From Amoebophrya sp. A120 (taxonomy: Eukaryota; Sar; Dinophyceae; Syndiniales; Amoebophryaceae): a DNA stretch of 31,944 bases. This document shows positions 1-10,500 of this stretch, one piece after another. Both the position numbers and the translations under genes were made by a program. The stretch covers positions 997,837-1,029,780 of the forward strand of contig CAJINV010000010.1 of the NCBI GenBank assembly GCA_905178155.1, in the 5' to 3' direction. Positions within the stretch are counted from its first letter, which is position 1. Every line of letters starts with the position of its first letter. A model generated the notes under the pieces. It saw only the letters and a list, made by a program, of their open reading frames with translations, was not told the origin of the DNA and made no database searches.

Positions 1-190
1 GGGTACACAATTCGGCGAGGGTACTGAATTTGCCAAATCGGGCTAGGGCACAAAATTAGGGAGATCGGGATAGGGTACAAAATTCGGGGAGGGTACAAAA
101 TTAGCCAAATCGGGGTAGGGTACAAAAGAAGGCGAATCGGGTGAGGGTATGAAATTAGGGGAATCGGGGTAGGATACCAAATTGGCCAAA
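1..190. repeat. degenerate tandem repeat array
   Basis: About ten imperfect copies of a unit like AGGGTACAAAATT, alternating with AAATCGGGGTAGGG, so that a short unit of about 18 bp and a double unit of about 36 bp are both visible. The array continues past the left window edge. A minus-strand reading frame through it gives only a Pro/Ser/Asp repeat peptide and is not taken as a gene. Confidence 0.75.
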
Positions 191-320
191 CCGCGCAGCC
201 TTCGACAGGAGGGCTTTGGCTCCCGCGGTTCTGCTCTTCCGGCGCTAGACAAAAATACCCCCTGCGACCCCACCAAACCCCTGCTTTATATATCATTTTG
301 TCAACAGGACGAGGGAACTA

Positions 321-372
321 CTGGCACGCTGTTCACACTACATTCGCTTGGTCGTTTCTTTGTTCTCGTATT
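321..372 (+). repeat. direct repeat, left copy (partner 1227-1275)
   Basis: The stretch beginning CTGGCACGCTGTTCACACTA and ending CTTTGTTCTCGTATT is found again at 1227-1275 with one 3-bp difference. The two copies bracket about 850 bp. Either the segment between them is an insertion or a local duplication occurred. Confidence 0.8.
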
Positions 373-510
373 ATTAACGCAGAAGCACCCGGCGCTAAAT
401 GTAATCGAAACGCAATTCAAATGAAATTCAAAAGCTCAGCAATTTCAGTTTTTTCGAGTAGTAGAGTCGTAGTGATAGGCTTGCAATTATAATGCGTTGC
501 ATCAGTAGCC

Positions 511-1122
511 CTAGCCCTTACACACTAGATTCGCAAGCGATTTTTGTGCTCTTTGCGAGCATGCTTCTTTTCGAGTATTCCAGTCACACCGTCGAGCTTT
601 CGCCTTCCAGGTAGATCGCTTATTAGTGCCTTCACAGCTTGTGTTTGACCATCGGCAACAAGGCCGGCTTTCCTTCTCTGATGGCCTTTTAGCTAGGGTC
701 TGCCCTTCCTCTTGCCTATCTAGTCCTGCGCGCGCCCCTTTATCGTAGTTCTTTACCCTCTCGGCATTTGTGCAGGAGAATGAGCTGCGGCATTTGCACA
801 TCTTGATACGGTAGCGATATTTGCACGCTGTTTCGCCACTGTGGGCGAGCAACAGGCGATCTTGCAGTGAACAGCCCCGCAGGGGAAAGACCTCGTCTTC
901 CCTCATCTGATAGAGATATGTAATAGCTGGCCGGATGTACGTCGGCTTCTGACATTTTTCATGCCTAGACAGATGCTCTTCTCTGCTTGAAAGCCAGCGC
1001 TCACCTGTTTCACGGCAAGGAAGACAGACAAATTTCCGCCGCCTGCAGTGTTTATCTGCTTTGCGTATGCCTTTAGGAGCGGGCCCTCCACCTTGAGAAG
1101 CAGTGGCCTCGCTTGGTACCAC
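511..1122 (-). pseudogene. doubtful reading frame with a C2H2-like zinc finger
   Basis: An open frame of about 200 codons on the minus strand, opposite to every other gene here. It has one cysteine/histidine arrangement of C2H2 type (CLPC, 13 residues, then HLSRH) and a later Cys-rich stretch (CKYRYRIKMCKC). It has no ATG: the frame begins after a TGA a few codons upstream, so any real gene would need an upstream exon. It sits between the two about 50-bp direct repeats, so it may be a remnant of an inserted element. It could equally be chance; I would not rely on it. Confidence 0.25.
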
Positions 1123-1226
1123 AGCGACAGCGGCGGCCGCTCAGGTTTTCGCCAATGGGGCGCCGGCTCCATCGAGACGGAGCTGCCCGGATTTATTTTC
1201 TAAGACTTAAAAAGAGGGCTTTGGTT

Positions 1227-1275
1227 CTGGCACGCTGTTCACACTACATTCGCTTGGTTTCTTTGTTCTCGTATT
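1227..1275 (+). repeat. direct repeat, right copy (partner 321-372)
   Basis: Second copy of the CTGGCACGCTGTTCACACTA repeat, 906 bp from the first and lacking three bases after CGCTTGGT. It lies about 300 bp upstream of the IFT54-like start codon. Confidence 0.8.
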
Positions 1276-1569
1276 GAGCTCTTCGTTCTTCTTTTTGACG
1301 AGAGTGATTCATTGTTTTCGTTTTTATCGTGATCGGGTGGGCGTTGAGGAGTTGTCTCTTTCGCAGTGAGAGAAAGGCCCGCGCATAGACGAAGTGCTTC
1401 CACCCCGCCGCGCCTCACTACCATAGATCTGAGAAAATAATTATCCCCAGGGTTGAACAAAGCAAGCACACAGTAACTAAGTAGTTAATCACCACGACTA
1501 CCACCGCACCGCAGAAATCGAGAGCAGGACGAACAGCACTGCATCACAATACAAAAGTAACCTACAAAG

Positions 1570-4500
1570 ATGACTGAGGACACGGCCCCTGTGTCTCCTC
1601 CGCCTCCGGTGCTTGATCACGAAAATTCCTCTCCTGGACGAGAGCAGCAGTTTCAGAAAATGGTTACCGATGGTGCAGCAGCTGAAGGAGGTCCTCATGA
1701 TCTTCTGGACGAGATCGTGGCGCAGACCCAGCAGCTGCTGTCTAGTGCCAACATCGAGAAGCCTATGGAGAGAAAAAAGTTTGTCACAGTCACTAACTTG
1801 CAGGTTTTGCACTACAAATTTTCTCAGCATCACAAACTTTCCTTGTGTTGCAGAAACACTAGGGAAATCCCTCATGAAGTTTGGCTGTGATGCATTTTTA
1901 CGCATGACAAGCAATTTTGTATTGCAAGAATGCGCATGAGTGATCGCGACGAACTTTTTTTCCTTGATAAAGCCCCGGCTAACCGCCGACCGCTTGAAGA
2001 AGCCGCCGTTCCTATTGAGAGGAAAAACCCCCCATCCCCATATTGAAAAGGTATGTTTCATCCGAAAATGTGTGTAGTTGCTGATTTGTGACCACAAATC
2101 AGGTTTGTCTTGCACGAAGACAAGTGCAGAGGCATCCGCCCAATTGTGAAGCGATTTGGCACGCTGTTGGTCCTAGATGGTAGCCGTTTGCAATGCTGAG
2201 CAACTAGACCCGAGCGCTGCCACCCAGGCTGCGGATCTGGCAGGAGTGCCGCACTGCAAGACAAGTCGGATTTGTGTACACAAATCAGCAACAGAAATTT
2301 TTATTTTGATATGGGGAGGGGGGATTTTTCATTTTGATAGTTCCGCTTTCTGTTTGATTTTTTGCACGCGCTAATCGAGAAATTCCCGGAAGAGCTCGAG
2401 GACCTCAAGACTTCGCTACCAGTATGCATTGCAAATAGTAATTGCTAATCGTAAGTAGTATTTATTGCAATACAAATAATTAGCTCAGCATGACAGAGGG
2501 AACTTGTCATGCCGATTTACCCTCCTGAGCAAGAGACTTGTCATGCGTGATTGCGATTACATACTTTTGCAATGCATAACCAGGAGGGGGCAGCAACTCG
2601 TCGCAGCCCCAGCTTCCGAACAGCAAGCAAGAGAAGTGCGATTGGCTCGACGCGTGGATCATTGCGGTCATGCAAGCGATATGCATTGCAAAAGTATCGT
2701 ACTCGTATGAATGCATTACAAATTTCCTCAGCATGAGAAAGAAAAATTGTAATGCGGATTTACCTTAACAGCAAGACTTAGTGCATGTTTGCAATTACTT
2801 TTACTACGAGTGCGATACTTTTGCACAGGATAAGCGAGCGCGGACCGGAACCCCTTCGAACCGCCCTCCTCGTTGAAAGTGGTATGCGGGCAGGAGGCGG
2901 AAAAGACAAATTTGCTGTTGCAGAGAACCTGGGACATGTGCGTCCGGAACAAGGAAGAGCTGAACAAGCCCATACCAGCAGGTATACTTGTAAGTGTAAG
3001 TGTATCGGGCAAGTAAAGGCGGAACAGCTGCGGCTTTGAGTTAAGTATTTTCATGCTGCAGCCAGCAGAAGTAACTACACCACACATGATACAGTGTCGT
3101 ACGAGCAATTCGTAATTCTTATACCAAACAATTTCAGATGACTTCTCCGCCGCATTGGCGACCATGACCACGTACAACCAGAAATGGCTGAACAGCAAAG
3201 AGTATCCACTGCAAAAAATAGAAACCCGGGAGGTCTGGCGGAGATGACTTGCGATGGTGCGTAGTCGTGGACGATGACCAAATCTTTATGTCTTCGGGAA
3301 AGTGGTCAGCCTAGCATGGGAAGACACGCCGTTCTTGGCACGGTTTCGCATGTAGTGCAGCGCGTTGATATTACACTGCATGAAGACATCAAAGGCAGCT
3401 GTGCTTCTGTTGGTCGTTACGCACAACAACCCAAAAAATTTCACATATAGCACCATACCGTGCAAGAGGACTAACACAGTGGAAGTTCTACCAGTCTCCA
3501 GGGCCAGCCTTGTACATATTTGCAATGCATAACAAGTACGAGAAAGTGCAGAAGATCGAGATGCCGGTAGATCTGGACGATGAGAACAGCGAAGAGGAAA
3601 TCGAGCATTTGGACAACGAGGACGATCATATGATCCAAGAAAAAAACTGTGCTGATGCGTCTTAGAGTTGTATTAGCATGACAAACTTGTTGCCCCACAT
3701 GACAGATAAAGTTTGTCATGCACAACGAGTTTAACTACGTGATGAAAACACACATGAAAACAAGAGGATATCATGGATGTCTGGCATGACAAGTGTGATT
3801 GTTTTGCTTTTTCTGCATGACAGACTTTGACTTATACTTACACAGCTTTTTTCATGCATAGACCACACGAAGACACTAGAAATAGATCCGGACAGAATCA
3901 TCGCGGAAGAAGACTCAGACGGGGAGATTTTGACAAAAGAGGAGCGTGTGCGGAAACAAGCCAGGGAAGATTTGCAGAAGGATGAGCGGTTCGCGAAAGT
4001 GCAAAACCTGTTGGACGAAATGGACGCGGTTCTCGGTTCGGACGACGATGACGGGAGGAATAACAGAAACACACGAGCAGGTGGGTCACAACAGAGTAGA
4101 ACTACTGGGTCAACATCTTTACCACACAGCCAGGTCGCGGCACCAGCAGCACCACTAGACCACAACAACTCCCCGCACCTGATGATGAATCGCAAACTGC
4201 ACCAGCAGGAAGCCGCCAGCTTCGCCCAGCGCCCGGAGAGCCGGGGGGAGCGGCTGCGACCGAGCAACCAAATGCAAGCGTATTTCCAGCAGCAGCAGCA
4301 GCAGATGGGGCACCACCTCCAGAGTGGTCAAAATATTGTGCAGAGTCGGATGGGAGGAGCCACACCAGCAGCATACGAAGACAACAATTCCTATGGAAGC
4401 GTCAGGATTGAAATCGTCAGAGTTGAAATAGTTTGTGATGCATAAAACGCAACCCACAAAAGGCCTGTCTTGCAGAGTAGGCAAGTTAGGCAGATTGTAA

Positions 4501-7500
4501 GCCTGTTGAGGGGTAGAAATATTAGAGCTGCTAAAGTAGCATCACAAAAGGCGCCTTCCTTACCCAAACAGCATGACAAACTGGATTTCGGTTCTACCCA
4601 GATTTGTCATGCGCCACTTGAAAACTAGGGGCCAACTGGTATTCGTTTTATGCATTACAAATTGTTTCAACTTTGTCGAGTTCAATCCTGACACTCCCAT
4701 AATTCCAAACTGCGGCCGTACGAGGGGAGCAGCTCTTCCGGATCCGGCTCGGAGTCGGAAATCTCCGACGCAGAGTCGTCACCAGAGCGGATGCGGCGGC
4801 CGACGCAACCACGTGGTAAAAACAACTATCCGGGGTCCTCGCTCGATTCCGAAGGACTGTCTTCCGCCTCGCCAGCCGCAAGGGGAACAAGAAACGAAGC
4901 GCGCAATAACAATAAGTTCCCGAAATCAAGAACAGCGGGCGGCGGGAAAAACGGCGCACGGATGATCACATCTATTAGTATTGGTTTTTCTCGATAAACC
5001 TAAGTGTTGGCCTAAGTGAATCCTAAGTAAAACCGAAGTAGTCCCTAAGTCTTTTTCCGGACTCGTGGCCGACGCAGAACCGCGGGAAAGTGGACCGGAA
5101 GAGGGCTCCAGCGGAAAGGAAAATCCCGCGGAAGCAAAACAAATTGGGGCGTATCGGCGCGGTGCAGGTACGTTCCGGCGGGCAAGATTATTGGGACCTG
5201 CTTAAAGAGAAAAAATAACAAGCGGCGTCCTGTTTGGCCGCGCAATGCAGGGGAAAATGCCGCGGGGACATGAAAAAAAGAGCCGGGGCACGAAAAAACT
5301 CGCGAAACTAGCCAAAAAACAAAAGGCGCGCGCAGCGTGGAGGGTGCTCCGCGCGGCTTTGCGGGCGACCGTCGGAGCTTGTGGATGCGTCGCGCGCTGC
5401 CCCGCCGGCGCCCCCGGCGCTTTCCGCCTGGAAGCCATTCTGTGGCGCTTTTTTGTGTCGAAAATAGCAAAAAGGGTCGCAGACTGAAGAAAAAAACTCG
5501 CAAACTCAAGAAAAAAGGTGGCAAACTGAAGAAGAAAAGTCGCAAGCTGAAGAAAAAAAGTTGCAAACTGAAGAAAAAAGGTGGCAACCTGAAGAAAAAA
5601 AGGCGGCGGCGGAGGGGCGCAAGGTACGGGGGCGCTTGCCGGGCGGCCTCGACAAGAGCCCGCGGACGCCGCCGCCACGGGGCCCCGCCCCCGGGGGGCG
5701 CCGAGGCGGGCGGGCCGGAGCCGTGTTCTGGCAGCCCTCCCGCCCGGGCCGCCTTCCGCGTTTTTTTTTTGGCGTTTTCGCCTTTTTTTTTCCGCAAAAA
5801 CGACAAAGCGGAAAGTGAATGGGTGCCTGTGGCACTCGGCAAAAACAGGAAGGCGGGTGGCGGAGTTCGGCCCGCAGCCCTCTGCAGCCAGCGGGACACA
5901 CGCCGCCAGGGGCCCTGCGCCGGGACGGCCCCGCGGGTGCGTGGGTTTCCCGCCGACGCGAACCCAGCATGGCCGCCGAAGGGGGCCGCGGCCGCTTCTT
6001 TTTTGTTCGCCCCGGCTTTTTTTTGCTGATTTTGCAGAAAAACTGCCCAGAAACGGGAAAAAAAGGGGCACCCCAGGCCCCCCGAAAGCCCAGGCGCCCG
6101 GGGTGCCGGCCCCGCCAAAGAAGGCGGAGAGACCATTTCGCGCTTTTTTTTGCCGTTTTCGCAGTTTTTTTTCGCGTTTTGCAGCTTTTTTTGCGGTGTT
6201 TTGCATATTCTGTTGCGTTTTGCCGGTTTTCATTCGAGTTGTTTCCCCCCAGCCAATGGCAGGCGAACTTTTTCTCCAACAATTGGCGGGAGGAAACTCG
6301 GCCGAAAATCGGGAAAATGCAAAAAAAAAAAGCAAAACGCGGAAAAAACCAGCAAAAAACGCGAAAAAAAGCTGCAAAACGCGAAAAAAAACTGCGAAAA
6401 CGGCAAAAAAAGCGCGAGGCGGTCTCTTGAAATTCCACAAGCAGCGCGCGCCTGTTCCACGTCGCAGCCAGGCGGAACCTGGTTGCCACCTAGGAAGCCG
6501 AAGCTGGCTGGGGCCTCCGTCGAATTGGGTGCAAAAATTGGAAGTGGAAGTCTCCGGCAAAGTCGAAACCGGGAGAAAAAATCTCCGGCAAAAGTTGGAA
6601 ATCCGGAAAACCCTAAGTGAGAGCTTGAGTGGGACCTAAGTGAAACCTAAGTCAGACCTAAGTCAAACCTAAGTCAAACCTAAGTGAATCCGCATGGTAT
6701 GGCCTAAGTTTCACTTAGGTTTCACTTAGGTTTCACTTAGGTTCCACTTAGGTTTCACTTAGGTTTCACTTAGGTTTCACTTAGGTTTCACTTAGGTTTC
6801 ACTTAGGTTTCACTTAGGTTTCACTTAGGGTTCCACTTAGGGGCTCACTTTTTTCACTTAGGTTTCATTTAGGTTTCACTTAGGTTCCACTTAGGTTCGA
6901 CTTAGGTTCCACTTAGGTCTCACCTAGGTTTTTCCGAATTTTCCAGCTTTTCCCGGAGATTTTGCCTTCCATTTTCGACTTTGCCGGAGATCTTTCCTTC
7001 CACTTTTTACTTCCAGCTCGACGGAGGTTTGACGCAGGCGCCAGCTTCCGCTTCCTAGGTAGCAACCAGACTTCGCCTGGCTGCGATGTAGAACAGGCGC
7101 GCGCTGCTTGTGCAATTCCGAGACTTTTTTTACCATTTTCGCAGTTTTTTTCTGCAAAACCGGAGAAAATAATCGCGAAAACAAAAAAACCTACGCGGGC
7201 GCCGGGGCCCCGTCAGCTTTCCGGATTTAATGTCGTGGCCTTTTTGGATTGTGGATTTTTGCGCGCGCGCCACATTTTTTGGCGTAAAAACCGAAAAAAA
7301 AGTGCTAAAAACCGAACAAAAAGCGCTAAATCGAAGAAAAAAACGGCGCCACGGCAAAATTGCTGAGACCCGCGGGGGCTTTGTGTTTTTGGCGTTTGCA
7401 ATTTTTACCCGCGCGGCCGGCGCCGCGGGCGGGGCGGGCAGCCGTTTGACCCTCCGGGGCCCCGCTGGGCTAGGTTTTGCATGTGGCCAGTTGGTTTTTT

Positions 7501-10500
7501 TTTGTGTGTTTTGCGATTTTTTTTCGCGTTTTGCCGCTTTGTTTGCTGTGTTTTGCATATTTTTTTCGTGCTTTGCCGGTTTTCAATCGAGCTGGCCCCC
7601 CCCCTCAGCCAATGGCAGGCGAACTTGTTCCCCAACAATTGGCGGGAGAAAACTCGACCGGGAACCGGGAGAACACCAAAAAAAGCAGCAAAACGCGAAA
7701 AAAAGCTGCAAAACGCGAAAAATGGCAAGTGCCCAGCTTGCGACGGGGCCGCTTTTGTTTTTCTTCCGCGAACGGGCCCTGGAGCCTTTCCAACTTTCCC
7801 AAACAAGAGGAAAAGTCGCAAAAGTTTCAGCGTCCGTTCGTGGGGGAAGAATGCAGCTGGCTGCGACCGTAGTGCCACTGTGTATACGGCGTCGGGCGGC
7901 GGCAGTAGGTGGGCAGCCGGTTTGTTCTCTCTCCCGCAGGCGGGTGTTGGGGCGCTATTTTGCAACTTTTCCAGAAGGGGGTGGAAAAGTCGCAACAGTT
8001 CCAGCCCGCCCGCGCGGGGGAAAGAACAAAATGGCTGCGGCCGTAGTGCCAACTTGTAAGCGCTGGCTGCCACACGACGGCACTACGTGGGCAGCCATTT
8101 TGTTCTTTCTCCCGCAAGGAGGGGCTGGGGCTTTTGCAAATTTCCCAAAAGCAAGAGTAGCAAACGGCCCAGCTCTTCTCTAGTGCAAACGCCGCGCAAA
8201 GAATCGCATCGCGCGGCGTCTCTTTTCCTTCTTTTCCCCGCTATGTCGCTGATTCGTAGGCGCGATTTTGCGTCGGGCCATTGTCGCGAAATTCATTTGT
8301 GTTGGGTCTAGTCTAAGCTGGTTGGCATGTTGGAAAGAAGACCGATGGAAATGCGCAGAACGCATCAAAATGCCATCGGTCTACGTATGGCAATCCAAAA
8401 TAATCAGAACAGAATCCAGATACTAAGCGGCTTTTGAAGCGAAACACGAGGGGAGTACACTTAGGAATCACTTAGGTCAAATAGTCCTTTATTGAGAAAG
8501 TCCACTAGTAACATCTAGTACTAGTTCCGCGCATGACGCAACAACTTTTGGTGCGCCGGGCGACGACGATTTTTCGGAGGAATCTGACCACGGGAACGAG
8601 ATCGTCTTGTCCGACGACGAGAGACGGAAGAAAAAAAAGAAGGAAAAACAACGGCAGCAAAACGTCGGCCAAAAATTTCCGCAAGCGAGAAGTGAAAATA
8701 AACACCAGCGGGCGCGCATGGTGGCAGAGCCGATTGTCACGATAGCGGACGCGAACGAGCAGGAAGAAAAAGAGCTTATGCACTGCAAGAGCATCGTATT
8801 GGTATTAGTATAAATTGCATCACAAATTTAGCTCAGCATGAAAAATTGAATTTTTCATGCTAAATTACCTAGGAAACCAGATTTGTCATGCTAGTCTGGC
8901 ATTTATACGATACTTTTGCACAGGATAGAGCTCTTGGAACAGCAATTGATAGATCTGCAAGTAGATGAACAACATGCGGAGCAAGATTCGTCCGGATTGA
9001 CTTTGAACGAGGATCTATCGCAAGAAAAAACTGTTTCACTGTGAACCTGTGATGCAGAAAATGGAACACAGAACTATTTGTCTTGCTACACCTGCAAGGC
9101 ATTGGATTTCCCCGCGTGTTTTCCCTTGGGAAGTGCGCATGACAAATTTTCAGCGTCATGCGTATACAAACTTGTGATGCAGATCTTGCAAAATCATCAT
9201 AGTGAAACACTTTTTTCGTGGGATAGGACCCAGACACCTCCAACCTAACGATTGCACCGGGAGAGGGGGAAGAAGAGACTTTGGTGTCTTCACCACAAAA
9301 GCAGCTGCAAGGGAACAACAAACAAGGACACCAGAACTTGAAGCACATCGAGTCGGAGCCCACTAACGTCGGCACAGATGTTGGAGAAGATGCTCTTGCT
9401 AGTGCAGCAGACTATGAAGAAGTAGAGAACTGTGTTGACGGCACCTCTCCGGGCGGGGGACACCGACAACGAGCAAAACAACAAGGCGATGAACAAGAAA
9501 ACAACGCACCGCCAGAAGACGAAGAGCAGCAGCTACAGCAGCTCGACCTCGCGAGTTTAACCATCAGCTCAACGGTGAAAACCATTTCCGAAGAGGCTGT
9601 CACCCGCTACGCAGGGGAACAGTTTCTCAACCAGCTACGACAAAATCTGGAAAACTACGTGACTTTTGTCGCAAACGCGCCGGTATCAAATGCGAATATG
9701 TCTGGGTCTGGAAGCGTTGTGCCAACTTGTCATGTTAAATCTGGATGATGCGAAAATCTGTGTTGCGTAAAAATGACCAATAGCTGTGCATTTTGGACCA
9801 TGTTGAGAGGGAGTTTCTCATGCAGGGTAGGCATGATACAGATCTTACAGAATCTGTCATGCTAGTTCCTGCATTCGAGACCTCACGCGTCATGGAAAAC
9901 TTGCATGACAGGTCTTGCATTCCGTCGCAGCCGTCCCAGACGTCCCAGACGCTGTTGTGTTTGTCTTTCGATAGAAATCGCGTTGTCCAGAGATTTCTTC
10001 TAGAGTTTACCGAGTATGTGGCTACAGTTTGTAGGAATAGTTTACGAGGGGACGCCCAGCCCTTAGCCTTCCAACATGACAGGTCTTGCATTCATCTTCC
10101 AAACCCAGACAAATATTTGCATTTGATAGCCGGCCAGCAGCCTGGTGAAGCAGGTGCAGCTGGTTGAGAAAAATAATGGAAATGAGGAGGAGGATGAGGA
10201 AGAAACAGATAAAACCCCGGAGCAAAGATTTTACCAGCAGGCCGTCGTGGTGTCTATGTTTCAGCAGATTCTTCTCGGTTTACAATTGCACACACGGTTG
10301 TTGAGCTCATCTGGTGGAGCCGAGCAACAAGAAATGATCACGGAAGTAATCGCAGGTTCTTTGTCGGAGTTCGGACTGGTGGAGGAGTTGAAAGAAAAAG
10401 CGCTTGCGAGTTCCTCTTCTCCCGATGGTGCTGGTTTAGTGGACCAGCAACTTGGTACAGCAATTAGAACAACTTCTTCGCTGCTGCATTATCAAATGTA

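Larger units (their letters stand above)
4973..8510. mobile_element. giant introner E8, 3538 bp, with GC-rich and fold-back cargo
   Basis: Flanked by the perfect duplication ACATC (4968-4972 and 8511-8515; seven bases ACATCTA match if the next two are counted). The inverted ends pair: TATTAGTATTGGTTTTTCTC on the left, and complement TACTAGTGGACTTTCTCAAT at the right, both followed by CCTAAGT-type repeats. Exons on both sides are in the same frame (Ile-Thr-Ser before, Ser-Thr-Ser after), so the apparent TAA just inside at 4995-4997 is intronic. The interior has no credible gene: long frames on both strands are GC-rich low-complexity shadows. It holds a KLKKK-coding minisatellite, a CTTAGG array, a large palindrome and two related hairpins, listed separately. 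Confidence 0.85.

Noticed and set aside
1-190. Telomeric or centromeric repeat
   Set aside because: The unit is long, degenerate and unlike known short telomere repeats; only 190 bp visible.
4773-4997. TAA at 4995-4997 as the end of the IFT54-like gene
   Set aside because: The stop falls inside E8; the exon frame continues after 8515 and the total exon length is a multiple of three.
5045-6639. Several long overlapping frames on both strands (up to about 450 codons)
   Set aside because: They lie inside the giant introner, are GC-rich low-complexity Phe/Lys/Arg/Pro translations of A/T runs and repeats, and overlap in four frames; composition artefacts.
9965-10070. Extra exon inside E11 (frame reading FLLEFTEYVATVCRN)
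   Set aside because: The perfect GCCGG duplication brackets the whole 445-bp element and the exons join in frame without it; it is passenger sequence.
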